From NCBI GenBank assembly GCA_023390555.1, contig JAEWCQ010000010.1, forward strand, positions 5,082 to 69,081: a stretch of 64,000 bases of DNA, given 5' to 3'. Shown here in pieces: positions 54,078 to 61,290 of this stretch. Source of the DNA: Bacillota bacterium (GTDB taxonomy: Bacteria > Bacillota > Clostridia > Lachnospirales > Lachnospiraceae). The position numbers were made by a program, and so were the translations under genes. Position 1 is the first letter of the stretch; each line of letters begins with the position of its first letter. The notes below the pieces were generated by a model that saw only the letters and a list, made by a program, of their open reading frames with translations, did no database searches and was not told the DNA's origin.

Positions 54078-54845
54078 TCACTGTACCTTCGCTAATAATA
54101 CGGTTATATTATCGCGCTCCATGCGGGACTTGTTTAACTCCACAAAGTATTCGCACTGTTTTTCCATAATTCTCTCATCGGTCATATGTCTTGGATGAAA
54201 ACCATCCAAAAATTCTTCCTCAGTTATCTTATGCCGGAAACCGTCGGAGCATAGCATGTAAACTGCATCTTCCCTTGCTTTCCCGCTGACAAACTGTGGC
54301 TCAATCGTTTTTGAGGCACCGATACACTGCAGAAGTACACTCGCTCTTGCATCATTTTCCACATCCTGCGACTGAATATGTCCCAGCGCAATCTCTCTTG
54401 CGAGCACGGTCTGATCGCCAGTCAGTTGATGGATCTGATCCAGAATTTCATAGACGCGGGAATCTCCCACATGTGTGATGTAATACTCTCCATCGCAGAG
54501 AAAAAGTGCTGTACAGGTGGTGCCCAGATTGATTTGGTTTTTTTGCCCGAATTCTCCCAGTTTCTGATTACAGTTTTCCAGCAGCAGTTCCCACTGCTCC
54601 TGCAGTTTTTCTGTCCTATTCTCACAGGTTACCACTGTTTGCATATCATGTTCAAACCACTGAGAAAAGTGCTTAACCACATGTGCACTTGCTCTTTCAC
54701 CCATTGTAAGACCGCCCAGTCCGTCACACACACAGAAAAGTGCAACATTGCAATTTCCGACAGTCGCAGTCTTAATCAGCAATGCATCCTGATTTACGGG
54801 CTTTACATTTCCCTTATCGGTGCAATAAGCCGTCATAACTCTCAT
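54078..54845 (-). CDS. PP2C-family Ser/Thr phosphatase
   Basis: A 255-aa cytosolic metal-dependent phosphatase (PrpC/Stp type). Metal and phosphate motifs are in order: NQDALLI, CVCDGLGGL, GTTCTAL, HVGDSRVYE, CSDGFRHKI, RDNITVLL. It opposes the kinase encoded 22 nt downstream, a pairing standard for PknB-type kinases. GGGAGG precedes the ATG. Confidence 0.95.
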   Translation of the reverse strand: MRVMTAYCTDKGNVKPVNQDALLIKTATVGNCNVALFCVCDGLGGLTMGERASAHVVKHFSQWFEHDMQTVVTCENRTEKLQEQWELLLENCNQKLGEFGQKNQINLGTTCTALFLCDGEYYITHVGDSRVYEILDQIHQLTGDQTVLAREIALGHIQSQDVENDARASVLLQCIGASKTIEPQFVSGKAREDAVYMLCSDGFRHKITEEEFLDGFHPRHMTDERIMEKQCEYFVELNKSRMERDNITVLLAKVQ

Positions 54846-54876
54846 TTCCTGTTCCTCCCTCTTTCGTCAAGCAGTA

Positions 54877-54906
54877 AAGGCAGAAAACATGCCTGCCCTC
54901 TGCCTT
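54877..54906 (-). terminator. Weak attenuator-like hairpin before the phosphatase gene
   Basis: AAGGCAGA and TCTGCCTT form an 8-bp stem with a 14-nt loop, followed only by TTTACTGC. It may reduce transcription from the small upstream genes into the kinase/EssC part. Confidence 0.45.
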
Positions 54907-54909
54907 CTG

Positions 54910-55308
54910 TTACTCCTGATTCACCAGTCTTAGAACGTTCTCTTTTTGCCATTTCGCCCCGGCCGTAACCTTGTTCACCCGATAAACTAATTTTCCTTCC
55001 GGAACCTCTATACTCATCCGATATGAGATTAACCTCTTTTTAAACTGCAGATTTTTAATCTGGTCTTTTTCCAGCCAGATATGCTCCGGTCTTAATTTCC
55101 CCGTAAAGCTGTCTACCGCAATAATCATATATCCGTTCTTTGCCTTATGGATGATATTAAACTTCATGTCCGTAAGCGTTGACATCGGTCCGAACACAAC
55201 TTTTGACAGCATGGATGGCATCGTCACCGCCCAGACAGATGACTGCTCCTGCGGTTCCTTGCCAAAAGCTTTTACATACTCTTCAATTTCTTTTTCACTG
55301 ATTCCCAT
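54910..55308 (-). CDS. Small T7SS-locus protein of unknown function
   Basis: A 132-aa cytosolic protein. After a helix (SEKEIEEYVKAF) it is strand-rich, with KNGYMIIAVDSFTG, then KLRPEHIWLEKDQIKN and ISYRMSIEVPEGKLVYRV, an order compatible with a PH-like or small barrel fold. I do not recognise the family. The ATG at 55308 overlaps the end of the DUF5085-like gene by 14 nt. An adaptor or chaperone role for neighbouring toxins is possible but unproven. Confidence 0.6.
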   Translation of the reverse strand: MGISEKEIEEYVKAFGKEPQEQSSVWAVTMPSMLSKVVFGPMSTLTDMKFNIIHKAKNGYMIIAVDSFTGKLRPEHIWLEKDQIKNLQFKKRLISYRMSIEVPEGKLVYRVNKVTAGAKWQKENVLRLVNQE

Positions 55309-55768
55309 TTTCTAAAACCTCCCTTTGCTTTTCTATATACCCTATTTTCACTGTTATAAAATAATTACCTTCTGCCTGACCTATCATGTGAAACGGCGGT
55401 GTCACCTGCTCCAGATCCGCCTCCTCCATAAAATGAAGCAATGCCGCATATGCGCCTTCCATTGAGGTTTCTATTTTATCTGTCACACGTATGGACATCA
55501 TATTTTCTATGGAAAAATAACTGTGAAAATGCATATCTCCAGTCGCTTGTAGATAATCTTCTCTTACCGGAAGAAAAAACTCCACCTTTAACCGCTCCTC
55601 TCGCGGAACGTTATTGATACAGTAAAATAATGTATCTTTTGGATGACCACCTGTATTTTTCACCTCTGTCAAAAATTCTCTCATAAATTCATCCATTTGT
55701 GAATAATGAAATTCATATCTTTTTGAGAGTACATTCTGATACCGGATCTGATCTCTGATGCATATCAT
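55295..55768 (-). CDS. DUF5085-like protein 1
   Basis: A 157-aa cytosolic protein whose pattern I associate with DUF5085, a family found near Firmicutes T7SS genes: RYQNVLSKRYEFHYSQ, FYCINNVPREE, VEFFLPV, DMHFHSYFSIENM and IGYIEK. The fold suggests a GyrI-like module. AAGGAG precedes the ATG, which overlaps the previous TGA as ATGA. Likely an accessory or chaperone of toxin export; molecular role unknown. Confidence 0.65.
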   Translation of the reverse strand: MICIRDQIRYQNVLSKRYEFHYSQMDEFMREFLTEVKNTGGHPKDTLFYCINNVPREERLKVEFFLPVREDYLQATGDMHFHSYFSIENMMSIRVTDKIETSMEGAYAALLHFMEEADLEQVTPPFHMIGQAEGNYFITVKIGYIEKQREVLENGNQ

Positions 55769-56220
55769 TGTGCTTCTCCTTCAATTACTTTGGCATAGAT
55801 ATCTACGATGTACTCCTGAAATACCGGAAGATAGATATAATAATATGGCTCCTGCAGCTGCAATCCAGCCTTCCCAGAAATTGTCTGCAGAATCCTCTCG
55901 GTGACTTTCATATCATCCTCCAGACTTGCATGCCTGATCTTTAATCCATCCTCACAGAGAAAACGTTTTTGAAATGTAAAGGTATCGTTTTCCGGAAGCT
56001 GTATTTCCTGATACAGCGGCAATGAAATCGTGAGATCTGCTTCCTTTGTATCTTCATCTATATTTTCCCAGTTCAATAGGACCGGACCTGTAATGAAAAG
56101 ATCGTTTCGTACCAGAAATGTCCGAAGCCTTTGTGCTTCCTCTTCCCATTTTCCATATGGGCATCGGGTCTTCATGCTTACCACATTCTGAAATTCAAGT
56201 GCACCTCTTTTTACTGCCAT
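55765..56220 (-). CDS. DUF5085-like protein 2
   Basis: A 151-aa paralogue of the next gene, with the same order of elements: LEFQNVVSMKTRCPYGKW, LNWENIDEDTKEADLTIS, LPLYQEI, then YYYIYLPVFQEYIVDIYAK. It is weaker in the His/Asn-rich middle. The tandem pair may act as a heterodimer. It follows the DUF3592-like immunity candidates by 42 nt. Confidence 0.6.
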   Translation of the reverse strand: MAVKRGALEFQNVVSMKTRCPYGKWEEEAQRLRTFLVRNDLFITGPVLLNWENIDEDTKEADLTISLPLYQEIQLPENDTFTFQKRFLCEDGLKIRHASLEDDMKVTERILQTISGKAGLQLQEPYYYIYLPVFQEYIVDIYAKVIEGEAQ

Positions 56221-56262
56221 AACCGCATTTATCCTCCTCCGTACTTCTTAATATTCATCTGT

Positions 56263-56694
56263 TTAGAAAAATTTCATTAGCCACTTTACCGCTATATCTA
56301 TTATCAAGTAAAGACCTAACACCGTAAATTCTATTGCAAAACACCAAACTACAATATCTCCCACATATACTTTTTTCTTTCTTGCATAAATTTGTTTTGG
56401 ATCCTGGGGATTCAAAAATATAAAATGGGGTTTTCCTTCCTCGATTCCCAATTTTTTAAGATCACTAATTGAATAGTAAATATCGATTGCAATTGAATTA
56501 TACCTTCTATTCTTGTATTCATACTCAAATTTCACTTCGTAAATGTGCGAATTATTTGGACGAGACAAACGCATGATTTGCTTGCAAGTTGCTTCCGCCG
56601 TATAGACACAAGATTTTCTACGTTTACGCCCGCTCAATAACCCGCTTATAAGGGTTCCCCCTAACAGCAATGCTATAATTCCAACAACAATCAT
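56263..56694 (-). CDS. DUF3592-like membrane protein, immunity candidate 2
   Basis: A 143-aa protein with an N-terminal TM helix (VVGIIALLLGGTLISGLL), an outer domain with VKFEYEYKNRRYNS and HFIFLNPQDPKQIYARK, and a C-terminal TM helix (LGLYLIIDIAVKWLM), the DUF3592 layout. The ATG at 56694 has GAGGGG just upstream. It is a close paralogue of 56752-57183 with long identical DNA stretches at both ends and lies downstream of a glycine-zipper toxin gene. Confidence 0.72.
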   Translation of the reverse strand: MIVVGIIALLLGGTLISGLLSGRKRRKSCVYTAEATCKQIMRLSRPNNSHIYEVKFEYEYKNRRYNSIAIDIYYSISDLKKLGIEEGKPHFIFLNPQDPKQIYARKKKVYVGDIVVWCFAIEFTVLGLYLIIDIAVKWLMKFF

Positions 56695-56751
56695 TTTTTC
56701 ACCCCTCTTTTTTCTGAGATAAAACTGCATTTTTTGTATCAAGACAAGCTA

Positions 56752-57183
56752 CTAGAATAGTTTCATCAGCCATTTCACCACTGCATCTATTACCAGGTAA
56801 AGACCTAACACCGTAAATTCTATTGCAATACACCAAACTACAATATCTCCCACATATACTTTTTTCTTTCTTGCATAGATCAGATCTGGTTTTTCAGGAC
56901 TCAAAAATATAGAAGTTGTTTTTCCTTCCTCAATCCCCAGTTTATGAATATCCTTGACACAAGAATAGGTATCCTTTGCAACCGACTCATAGTTTTTATT
57001 TTTGTATTCATATGCAAAAAATATCCTATACTCTTGATAATTATTAGGGAGAGATCGACATACGATTCGTTGGCAGGTTGCCTCTACGGTATCGATACAG
57101 GATCTCCTTTGTTTATCACCGCTCAACAACCCGTTTATAAGGGTTCCCCCTAACAGCAATGCTATAATTCCAACAATAATCAT
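56752..57183 (-). CDS. DUF3592-like membrane protein, immunity candidate 1
   Basis: A 143-aa paralogue of the next gene with two TM ends and a divergent middle (FFAYEYKNKNYESVAKD, FLSPEKPDLIYARK). It starts 21 nt after the toxin stop, so it is the likely cognate immunity protein. The near-identical ends and divergent middle repeat the pattern of the four-copy family after the RHS toxin. Confidence 0.74.
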   Translation of the reverse strand: MIIVGIIALLLGGTLINGLLSGDKQRRSCIDTVEATCQRIVCRSLPNNYQEYRIFFAYEYKNKNYESVAKDTYSCVKDIHKLGIEEGKTTSIFLSPEKPDLIYARKKKVYVGDIVVWCIAIEFTVLGLYLVIDAVVKWLMKLF

Positions 57184-57204
57184 TTTTTTCTCGCTTCTTT
57201 TTAA

Positions 57205-58395
57205 TTAGAATGAAAATACGTTTCCCAGCCAATCACAGACACTGCTTCCGGCATCTCCTATCTCATCAACCACAGAATGCAGCCCCATCTTGACCCCATC
57301 TACCAGACTGTCCTTGTTTCCGTCTCCATCCCAGTCAACGACATCCCAATTCGCCGCAATATTAATTGCAATTCCTGCCACGGCCCCTACAACAGTTCCA
57401 ACTGGCGGCACCAAAGAGCCAATTGCCGCTCCTGCTGCTGCAGATGCAGCCACTGATGCCAGATCAATTCCAATATCCACTGCACAGTCTGCTGTCTGAT
57501 TCCCGGAAAAGGTCCATTCACCTGTGTCCTTATTATAGAAATTATCAAATACATCGGTTCCAATTGTCAGCACCGTACCCGCTGTTCCCAATATTTTGCC
57601 AGCTTTTCCAAGCTTTGTCATTGTATCAAATTCCTTATAGTTAAAATCAGCTAAAATATTCGCAAAAAACGATTCTTTTATGCTTTCTCCAAGTGGTTTT
57701 CCGGCTACTTTCAAAAAATCTCTTACATCCGTTCCTTCCGCAAAGTATTTCGCACCCTTACCCAGTGCACCTTTTTCCAGATCATAAAGATCAATTTTGC
57801 CATTCTTCAGATTTCTGGCCACATAGTCACTCCACGTGCCACCGTACTGTTCTGACAGCCACGCACTGATTTCCCGGTTTGTCATGCCGTTATTTTTCAG
57901 ACCTAAATAGATTGTATTACCGATTTTATTACTGGTAAGATACGTTCCGTTCCACATCGTTATCAGTGCCTGCAGAACATCTTCATCCAGAATTCCTATT
58001 TCGATCAGATCATCTATTATTTTATATAATTCACTATCGGTAAAATCTTCGTAGCCGATAATGGTATCTTCAAATGTATTTATTTTATCTTTTACTGTAC
58101 TGTTGTAATCAGAAATTCCTTTTGCAATTGTACTTTCTGTTGATTGGTACTGTGCCACACTTTTTTCCAATGCATTTTTCCAAGCCGTCAGCTGCTCCTG
58201 CTCCTGTCTGACTGCTTCTGCAATTCCTCTGATTGCCTCGGCTATATTCCGGTACGATCCGGAACTGTTCTGGCCGATGCTGTTTTTTAATCCATCCAAT
58301 CTTCCCTCACACGAAACAAGTTTCGCGATTTCCTGTTCGATTCCCTGCACTTCTGCCATACATGCTTTTGGATAAATACAAAATTCCTGACCCAT
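57205..58395 (-). CDS. LXG-like T7SS toxin with glycine-zipper membrane domain
   Basis: A 396-aa protein. The helical N-terminus (1-100; IAEAVRQEQEQLTAWKNALE, then YQSTESTI) is shared with the RHS toxin. A middle region of unknown fold follows. The C-terminal domain has a Gly/Ala-zipper hydrophobic stretch (about 313-346) containing AAAGAAIGSLVPPVGTVVGA, and then DWDGDGNKDSL, an EF-hand-like loop. Glycine zippers typify membrane-permeabilising T7SS toxins such as TelE and TspA. The ATG at 58395 has GGAGG nearby. Downstream are two membrane immunity candidates. Membrane action is inferred. Confidence 0.78.
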   Translation of the reverse strand: MGQEFCIYPKACMAEVQGIEQEIAKLVSCEGRLDGLKNSIGQNSSGSYRNIAEAIRGIAEAVRQEQEQLTAWKNALEKSVAQYQSTESTIAKGISDYNSTVKDKINTFEDTIIGYEDFTDSELYKIIDDLIEIGILDEDVLQALITMWNGTYLTSNKIGNTIYLGLKNNGMTNREISAWLSEQYGGTWSDYVARNLKNGKIDLYDLEKGALGKGAKYFAEGTDVRDFLKVAGKPLGESIKESFFANILADFNYKEFDTMTKLGKAGKILGTAGTVLTIGTDVFDNFYNKDTGEWTFSGNQTADCAVDIGIDLASVAASAAAGAAIGSLVPPVGTVVGAVAGIAINIAANWDVVDWDGDGNKDSLVDGVKMGLHSVVDEIGDAGSSVCDWLGNVFSF

Positions 58396-58458
58396 GTTTC
58401 TCTCCTCCGCCACTAGCAACGCGGTCAACCCGCTTCATGTTCACGTATCCCAAAAGGT

Positions 58459-58526
58459 CCTTTTCTTCTACCGGAAAAAACTCTGTTACTGCAAAGTCAA
58501 AGTGTTTTTCCCGGTAGAAGAAAAGG
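58459..58526 (-). repeat. Long inverted repeat between WXG100 and toxin genes
   Basis: The arms 58459-58479 and 58505-58526 are complementary over 21 bp with one bulged base and a 25-nt loop. In RNA this gives a very stable hairpin 64 nt before the toxin start codon. No target-site duplication or transposase is visible. Confidence 0.8.
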
Positions 58527-58551
58527 CAGGACATGTCACATCCCTGCCTTT
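58522..58551 (-). terminator. Terminator after the WXG100 pair
   Basis: AAAGGCAGG and CCTGCCTTT form a 9-bp stem with a 12-nt loop, followed by TCTTC-rich sequence on the minus strand, just after the second WXG100 stop. Partial termination would keep the two WXG100 genes more highly expressed than the toxin. Confidence 0.65.
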
Positions 58552-58557
58552 GACATC

Positions 58558-58881
58558 CTAAAACTCAATTACGTTTGTTGTTAAGGATTTACTTGTTGTC
58601 TCATTGGTTGTCTCTGCCTTCTGATATTCCGTTGCAATATCCTGCAGGTCGCTGACAAACTCATTGATCATCTTTACCATGCGCTGTGTATCATCTTCTA
58701 ATTTGTTAAACTGATTCTTGTACGCATCAGCTGCTGTACCGGACCATACTGCACCGTTTAACTGTTTGATAAGATTAAACATCTTCTTACAGGTAGTGTT
58801 TACCTTGGATGAGTCACTGCTGAATTCAGTTGCTTTCGATTTTAATTTTGCCGGTGTTACCGTCAATGCTGACATTGCCAT
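58558..58881 (-). CDS. WXG100-family T7SS protein (VWSG)
   Basis: A 107-aa WXG100 protein. It begins ALTVTPAKLKSKATEF, the turn is GAVWSGTAADAYKNQF, and the C-terminal helix ends ATEYQKAETTNE, which contains a YxxxE export-like tail. AGGAGA is 10 nt before the ATG. Second gene of the right-hand set and a likely partner of the first in a heterodimer. Confidence 0.92.
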   Translation of the reverse strand: MAMSALTVTPAKLKSKATEFSSDSSKVNTTCKKMFNLIKQLNGAVWSGTAADAYKNQFNKLEDDTQRMVKMINEFVSDLQDIATEYQKAETTNETTSKSLTTNVIEF

Positions 58882-58923
58882 AATAGATTCTCTCCTTTTT
58901 CTATGTATATTTTATTTAGTTGC

Positions 58924-59226
58924 TTAGCTGCGCTTCTGTGCTGTAGCGATATTTTTCTTTTCAGACTTCTCATACTGGCTGACAATCTGGTCTAACGCCG
59001 TACAATAGTTCTGAACTGCCTTCTGGAGATTCTGCATTTTTGTCATATCCGTCTGATAGTTCTTATCAAAGGCATTTGATGCATCACCTTCCCACATGCT
59101 GAGTAATGATTTTTCAGTGCTGTCCATGGAACTCAGTTCTGAACTTAATTTGCTGTTTAAGCTTTTCAGTTCATTGTTCTTGGATGTAATGGTTGCGGAT
59201 GTTACTTTAATTGTAGTCGATGCCAT
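58924..59226 (-). CDS. WXG100-family T7SS protein (MWEG), first gene of main operon
   Basis: A 100-aa WXG100 protein with the turn LLSMWEGDASNAFDKNY, helices either side, and a C-terminal helix containing VSQYEKSEKKN. The ATG at 59226 is chosen because AAGGAGG lies just upstream; upstream in-frame codons lie within the promoter. It opens the long minus-strand T7SS operon under the second copy of the 49-bp element. Confidence 0.93.
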   Translation of the reverse strand: MASTTIKVTSATITSKNNELKSLNSKLSSELSSMDSTEKSLLSMWEGDASNAFDKNYQTDMTKMQNLQKAVQNYCTALDQIVSQYEKSEKKNIATAQKRS

Positions 59227-59302
59227 TCGTTTTTCCTCCTTATTTTCCCTTTTTGTTTTGGTTGTTTTTTCAAAAAATATAACTGTTTTTTCTGACGCAA
59301 TT

Positions 59303-59380
59303 ACTATACCACAAAAAATGGAAAAAATTGAATTTTCCGACAGACGACACGGGAAACGGGATGAATAACCAGTTTTTGAC
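59303..59380 (-). promoter_or_regulatory. WXG100-set promoter with conserved 49-bp upstream element (copy 2)
   Basis: -10 TATAGT at 59303-59308 with the 49-bp element at 59332-59380, the same sequence and 23-bp spacing as copy 1. No good -35. The element also abuts the -35 of the divergent plus-strand promoter, so one regulator could act on both directions. Confidence 0.8.
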
Positions 59381-59386
59381 AAAAAC

Positions 59387-59415
59387 TTGTCGTATTTTTT
59401 ATACTCTGCTATACT
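59387..59415 (+). promoter_or_regulatory. Promoter of the pseudoprotease-FHA gene
   Basis: TTGTCG (59387-59392), 17-bp spacer, TATACT (59410-59415). It begins 6 nt beyond the 49-bp element. Confidence 0.75.
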
Positions 59416-59459
59416 ATATCCATATTTTTTTCTTAGAAAATTATGGGGAGATATGAAAC

Positions 59460-60929
59460 ATGAAAAATCGATGGAAACATATTTTTATTACAGTTGCGGG
59501 TTTTATTTTTTTTATGCCAGGGATGCTTTTCTGCACTTATAATACTTATGGAGCAGAGACAGATTCCATACCGGAAACAGTCTCGGAATCTTCTGACGGG
59601 ATTGTTCGGACAATTCTCTCTTGTGTGGATGAAACCGGAAATTCCTATTTTATCCGGCAGGGAAACGGATTTTTTATTGGTTACTCCGCGGAAAACCAAT
59701 ATGTAATAACGGACAAACAGCTGGTAACAGCCAGTAATGACGAACTTGAGCAGATTCGGAAATGGTATGGATTAAGTGAAGATACAAAATTGACCACGGA
59801 AGTGCTGTTTCAGCTTCAGGCAGATGTCTGCGTCGCTGCAAATGTCACTGCTTCCGGAAATGACTCCGCTTATGCCCTGCTTTCTCCGGCTTCCTCCATT
59901 CAAAACTCAGATTATTTAAAATTGAGTGATTCTTCGGTGATACAGCGTAAAGACACGGTATATGTCTATGGATATGGCGGCGAGATGGATATTATGAACC
60001 AGACAGAACTAAAGGATGTCTCCCTGGCCGCCCTGGCGGGAAGCATTTCGTCCATCGAGCGCAACCCGGTCTCGATAACTACGGATCTAGCTCCGCAAAC
60101 CGGCTATACAGGTTCACCTCTTCTGGATGCGAATGGTTATGTGCTTGGCATGATTTATGCAGACGGCGACACGATGAAGATTTTTCCTGTCGACAGCATC
60201 AAATCTCTGTTAGACACTTTGGGCATTGAATATAAGAATACCGATCCAACAAGCAGTTATAATGTTGCCGATGAATCCATCAAACAGGAACTCTCTTCCC
60301 TATTGGCACAATGTCAGCAGGATGTCACAGAAAACAGTGGGCAATACTCCTCGAAGACACTTGAAAACTATAAAGCTGCGATTTCCGCCGCAATGACCGT
60401 GATGAATACTACCGACTCTACAAAAGATGAATATCAGGAAAGTATCAATGCATTGAAAAGCGCACAGGAAAAACTAAAACCTGTCAATTACATCCTGCAT
60501 ATACTACAAGTGATATTTCTGATTGCTATTCTCGCTATGTCCGGAATCTGTCTGTTCCTGTATCGAAAATCCAAAGTTCTGTCCGTTTCGCTCCATCCGG
60601 AAACAGCAAAAGCTGTCTCAAAACAGACAGAACCTTCCTCAGCACTGGTTCGTATGGATTCCAATGAAGTGATCTGGCTGGATAAGAAAGAGCTGCGCAT
60701 TGGAAAAGATCGTCAAATGGTTGATTACTGCATAGAAAACAACAGTGCAGTAAGCCGCTACCATGCGGCGATCGTGAAAAACCAAAGCCACTATTATCTG
60801 ATTGATAACAATTCCACCAACAAAACATATCTGAATCATACAGTTATTCAACCACAGGCTGCAATCGAGCTAAACAACGGGGACTGCATCTCTATTGCCA
60901 ACACGATGTTCCAATTCCGCTCTGTTTAA
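59460..60929 (+). CDS. Membrane FHA protein with inactive S1-protease domain
   Basis: A 489-aa paralogue of the protease-FHA protein (44565-46220): signal peptide, protease-like domain, helical stalk, TM helix (about 340-360) and cytosolic FHA domain with LRIGKDRQMVDYCIEN, SRYHAAI and NSTNKTYLN. The catalytic residues are lost. The His position holds Gln-87 (VITDKQLVT), the Asp position is Ala or Ser (about 136-137), and the Ser position holds Thr-217 (TGYTGSP). It is the only plus-strand gene of the locus. It may be a scaffold, decoy or regulator of the active enzyme. Confidence 0.85.
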   Translation: MKNRWKHIFITVAGFIFFMPGMLFCTYNTYGAETDSIPETVSESSDGIVRTILSCVDETGNSYFIRQGNGFFIGYSAENQYVITDKQLVTASNDELEQIRKWYGLSEDTKLTTEVLFQLQADVCVAANVTASGNDSAYALLSPASSIQNSDYLKLSDSSVIQRKDTVYVYGYGGEMDIMNQTELKDVSLAALAGSISSIERNPVSITTDLAPQTGYTGSPLLDANGYVLGMIYADGDTMKIFPVDSIKSLLDTLGIEYKNTDPTSSYNVADESIKQELSSLLAQCQQDVTENSGQYSSKTLENYKAAISAAMTVMNTTDSTKDEYQESINALKSAQEKLKPVNYILHILQVIFLIAILAMSGICLFLYRKSKVLSVSLHPETAKAVSKQTEPSSALVRMDSNEVIWLDKKELRIGKDRQMVDYCIENNSAVSRYHAAIVKNQSHYYLIDNNSTNKTYLNHTVIQPQAAIELNNGDCISIANTMFQFRSV

Positions 60930-60944
60930 TCAGCAACCAAAAAA

Positions 60945-60975
60945 CTGCCTGAAATGCAATCTGCATTCCAGGCAG
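60945..60975. terminator. Bidirectional terminator between the FHA gene and the SRP RNA
   Basis: CTGCCTGAAATGCA and TGCATTCCAGGCAG form a long stem with one mismatch. T-rich sequence follows on both strands (TTTTTTGG on the minus strand, ATTTTCTTTTT on the plus strand). Confidence 0.85.
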
Positions 60976-60989
60976 CTATTTTCTTTTTA

Positions 60990-61256
60990 AACTGAGCGTC
61001 CCGCTTCGAATCCTGACCATGAACGTTACCACTGCAGTTAGCTCAGTTCAGGCACCCTCACGGCACACAGAAGGTTTTACTTAGGGCTGCTCCATTCCTG
61101 ACCTGACCCGGTTCATAAATTCCTGTTGCGTAAGACCCAAACATCAACGCCACTTACAGCGGGCGGCTTCACAATCAAAAGACCCTCTGCGGGACATCAC
61201 CCCAGCTATAGCGGATTGCTGGTTCAAGGTACCGCTGACACCCCGGCTGCTCAGAG
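60990..61256 (-). ncRNA. ffs: Large signal recognition particle RNA (4.5S/6S type, with Alu domain)
   Basis: The RNA core of SRP, which binds Ffh and targets membrane proteins. The conserved domain IV tip is plain on the minus strand: GGTCAGGTCAGGAATG then GAGCAGCCCTAAG. The 5' CTGAGC and 3' GCTCAG ends pair to close the long helix 5. The length of about 267 nt matches the Bacillus/Clostridia form with an Alu domain. It has its own promoter overlapping the end of tadA, the neighbour seen in many Firmicutes. Ends are set by the pairing and may be off by a few bases. Confidence 0.95.
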
Positions 61257-61261
61257 TCTTA

Positions 61262-61290
61262 AGTATAACGGTTTTACACATTTTTGTCAA
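61262..61290 (-). promoter_or_regulatory. Promoter of the SRP RNA gene
   Basis: Minus-strand TTGACA (61285-61290), 17-bp spacer, TATACT (61262-61267). The predicted start is near 61256. It overlaps the last codons of tadA. Confidence 0.88.

Noticed and set aside
58459..58526. Inverted repeat as a miniature insertion element
   Set aside because: No target duplication, no second copy noticed, and its position fits an RNA hairpin between operon genes.
61210..61245. GCGGTACC-like sequence resembling a T-box
   Set aside because: It is part of the SRP RNA, with no specifier stem or downstream gene on that strand; the Cys leaders also lack a T-box motif.
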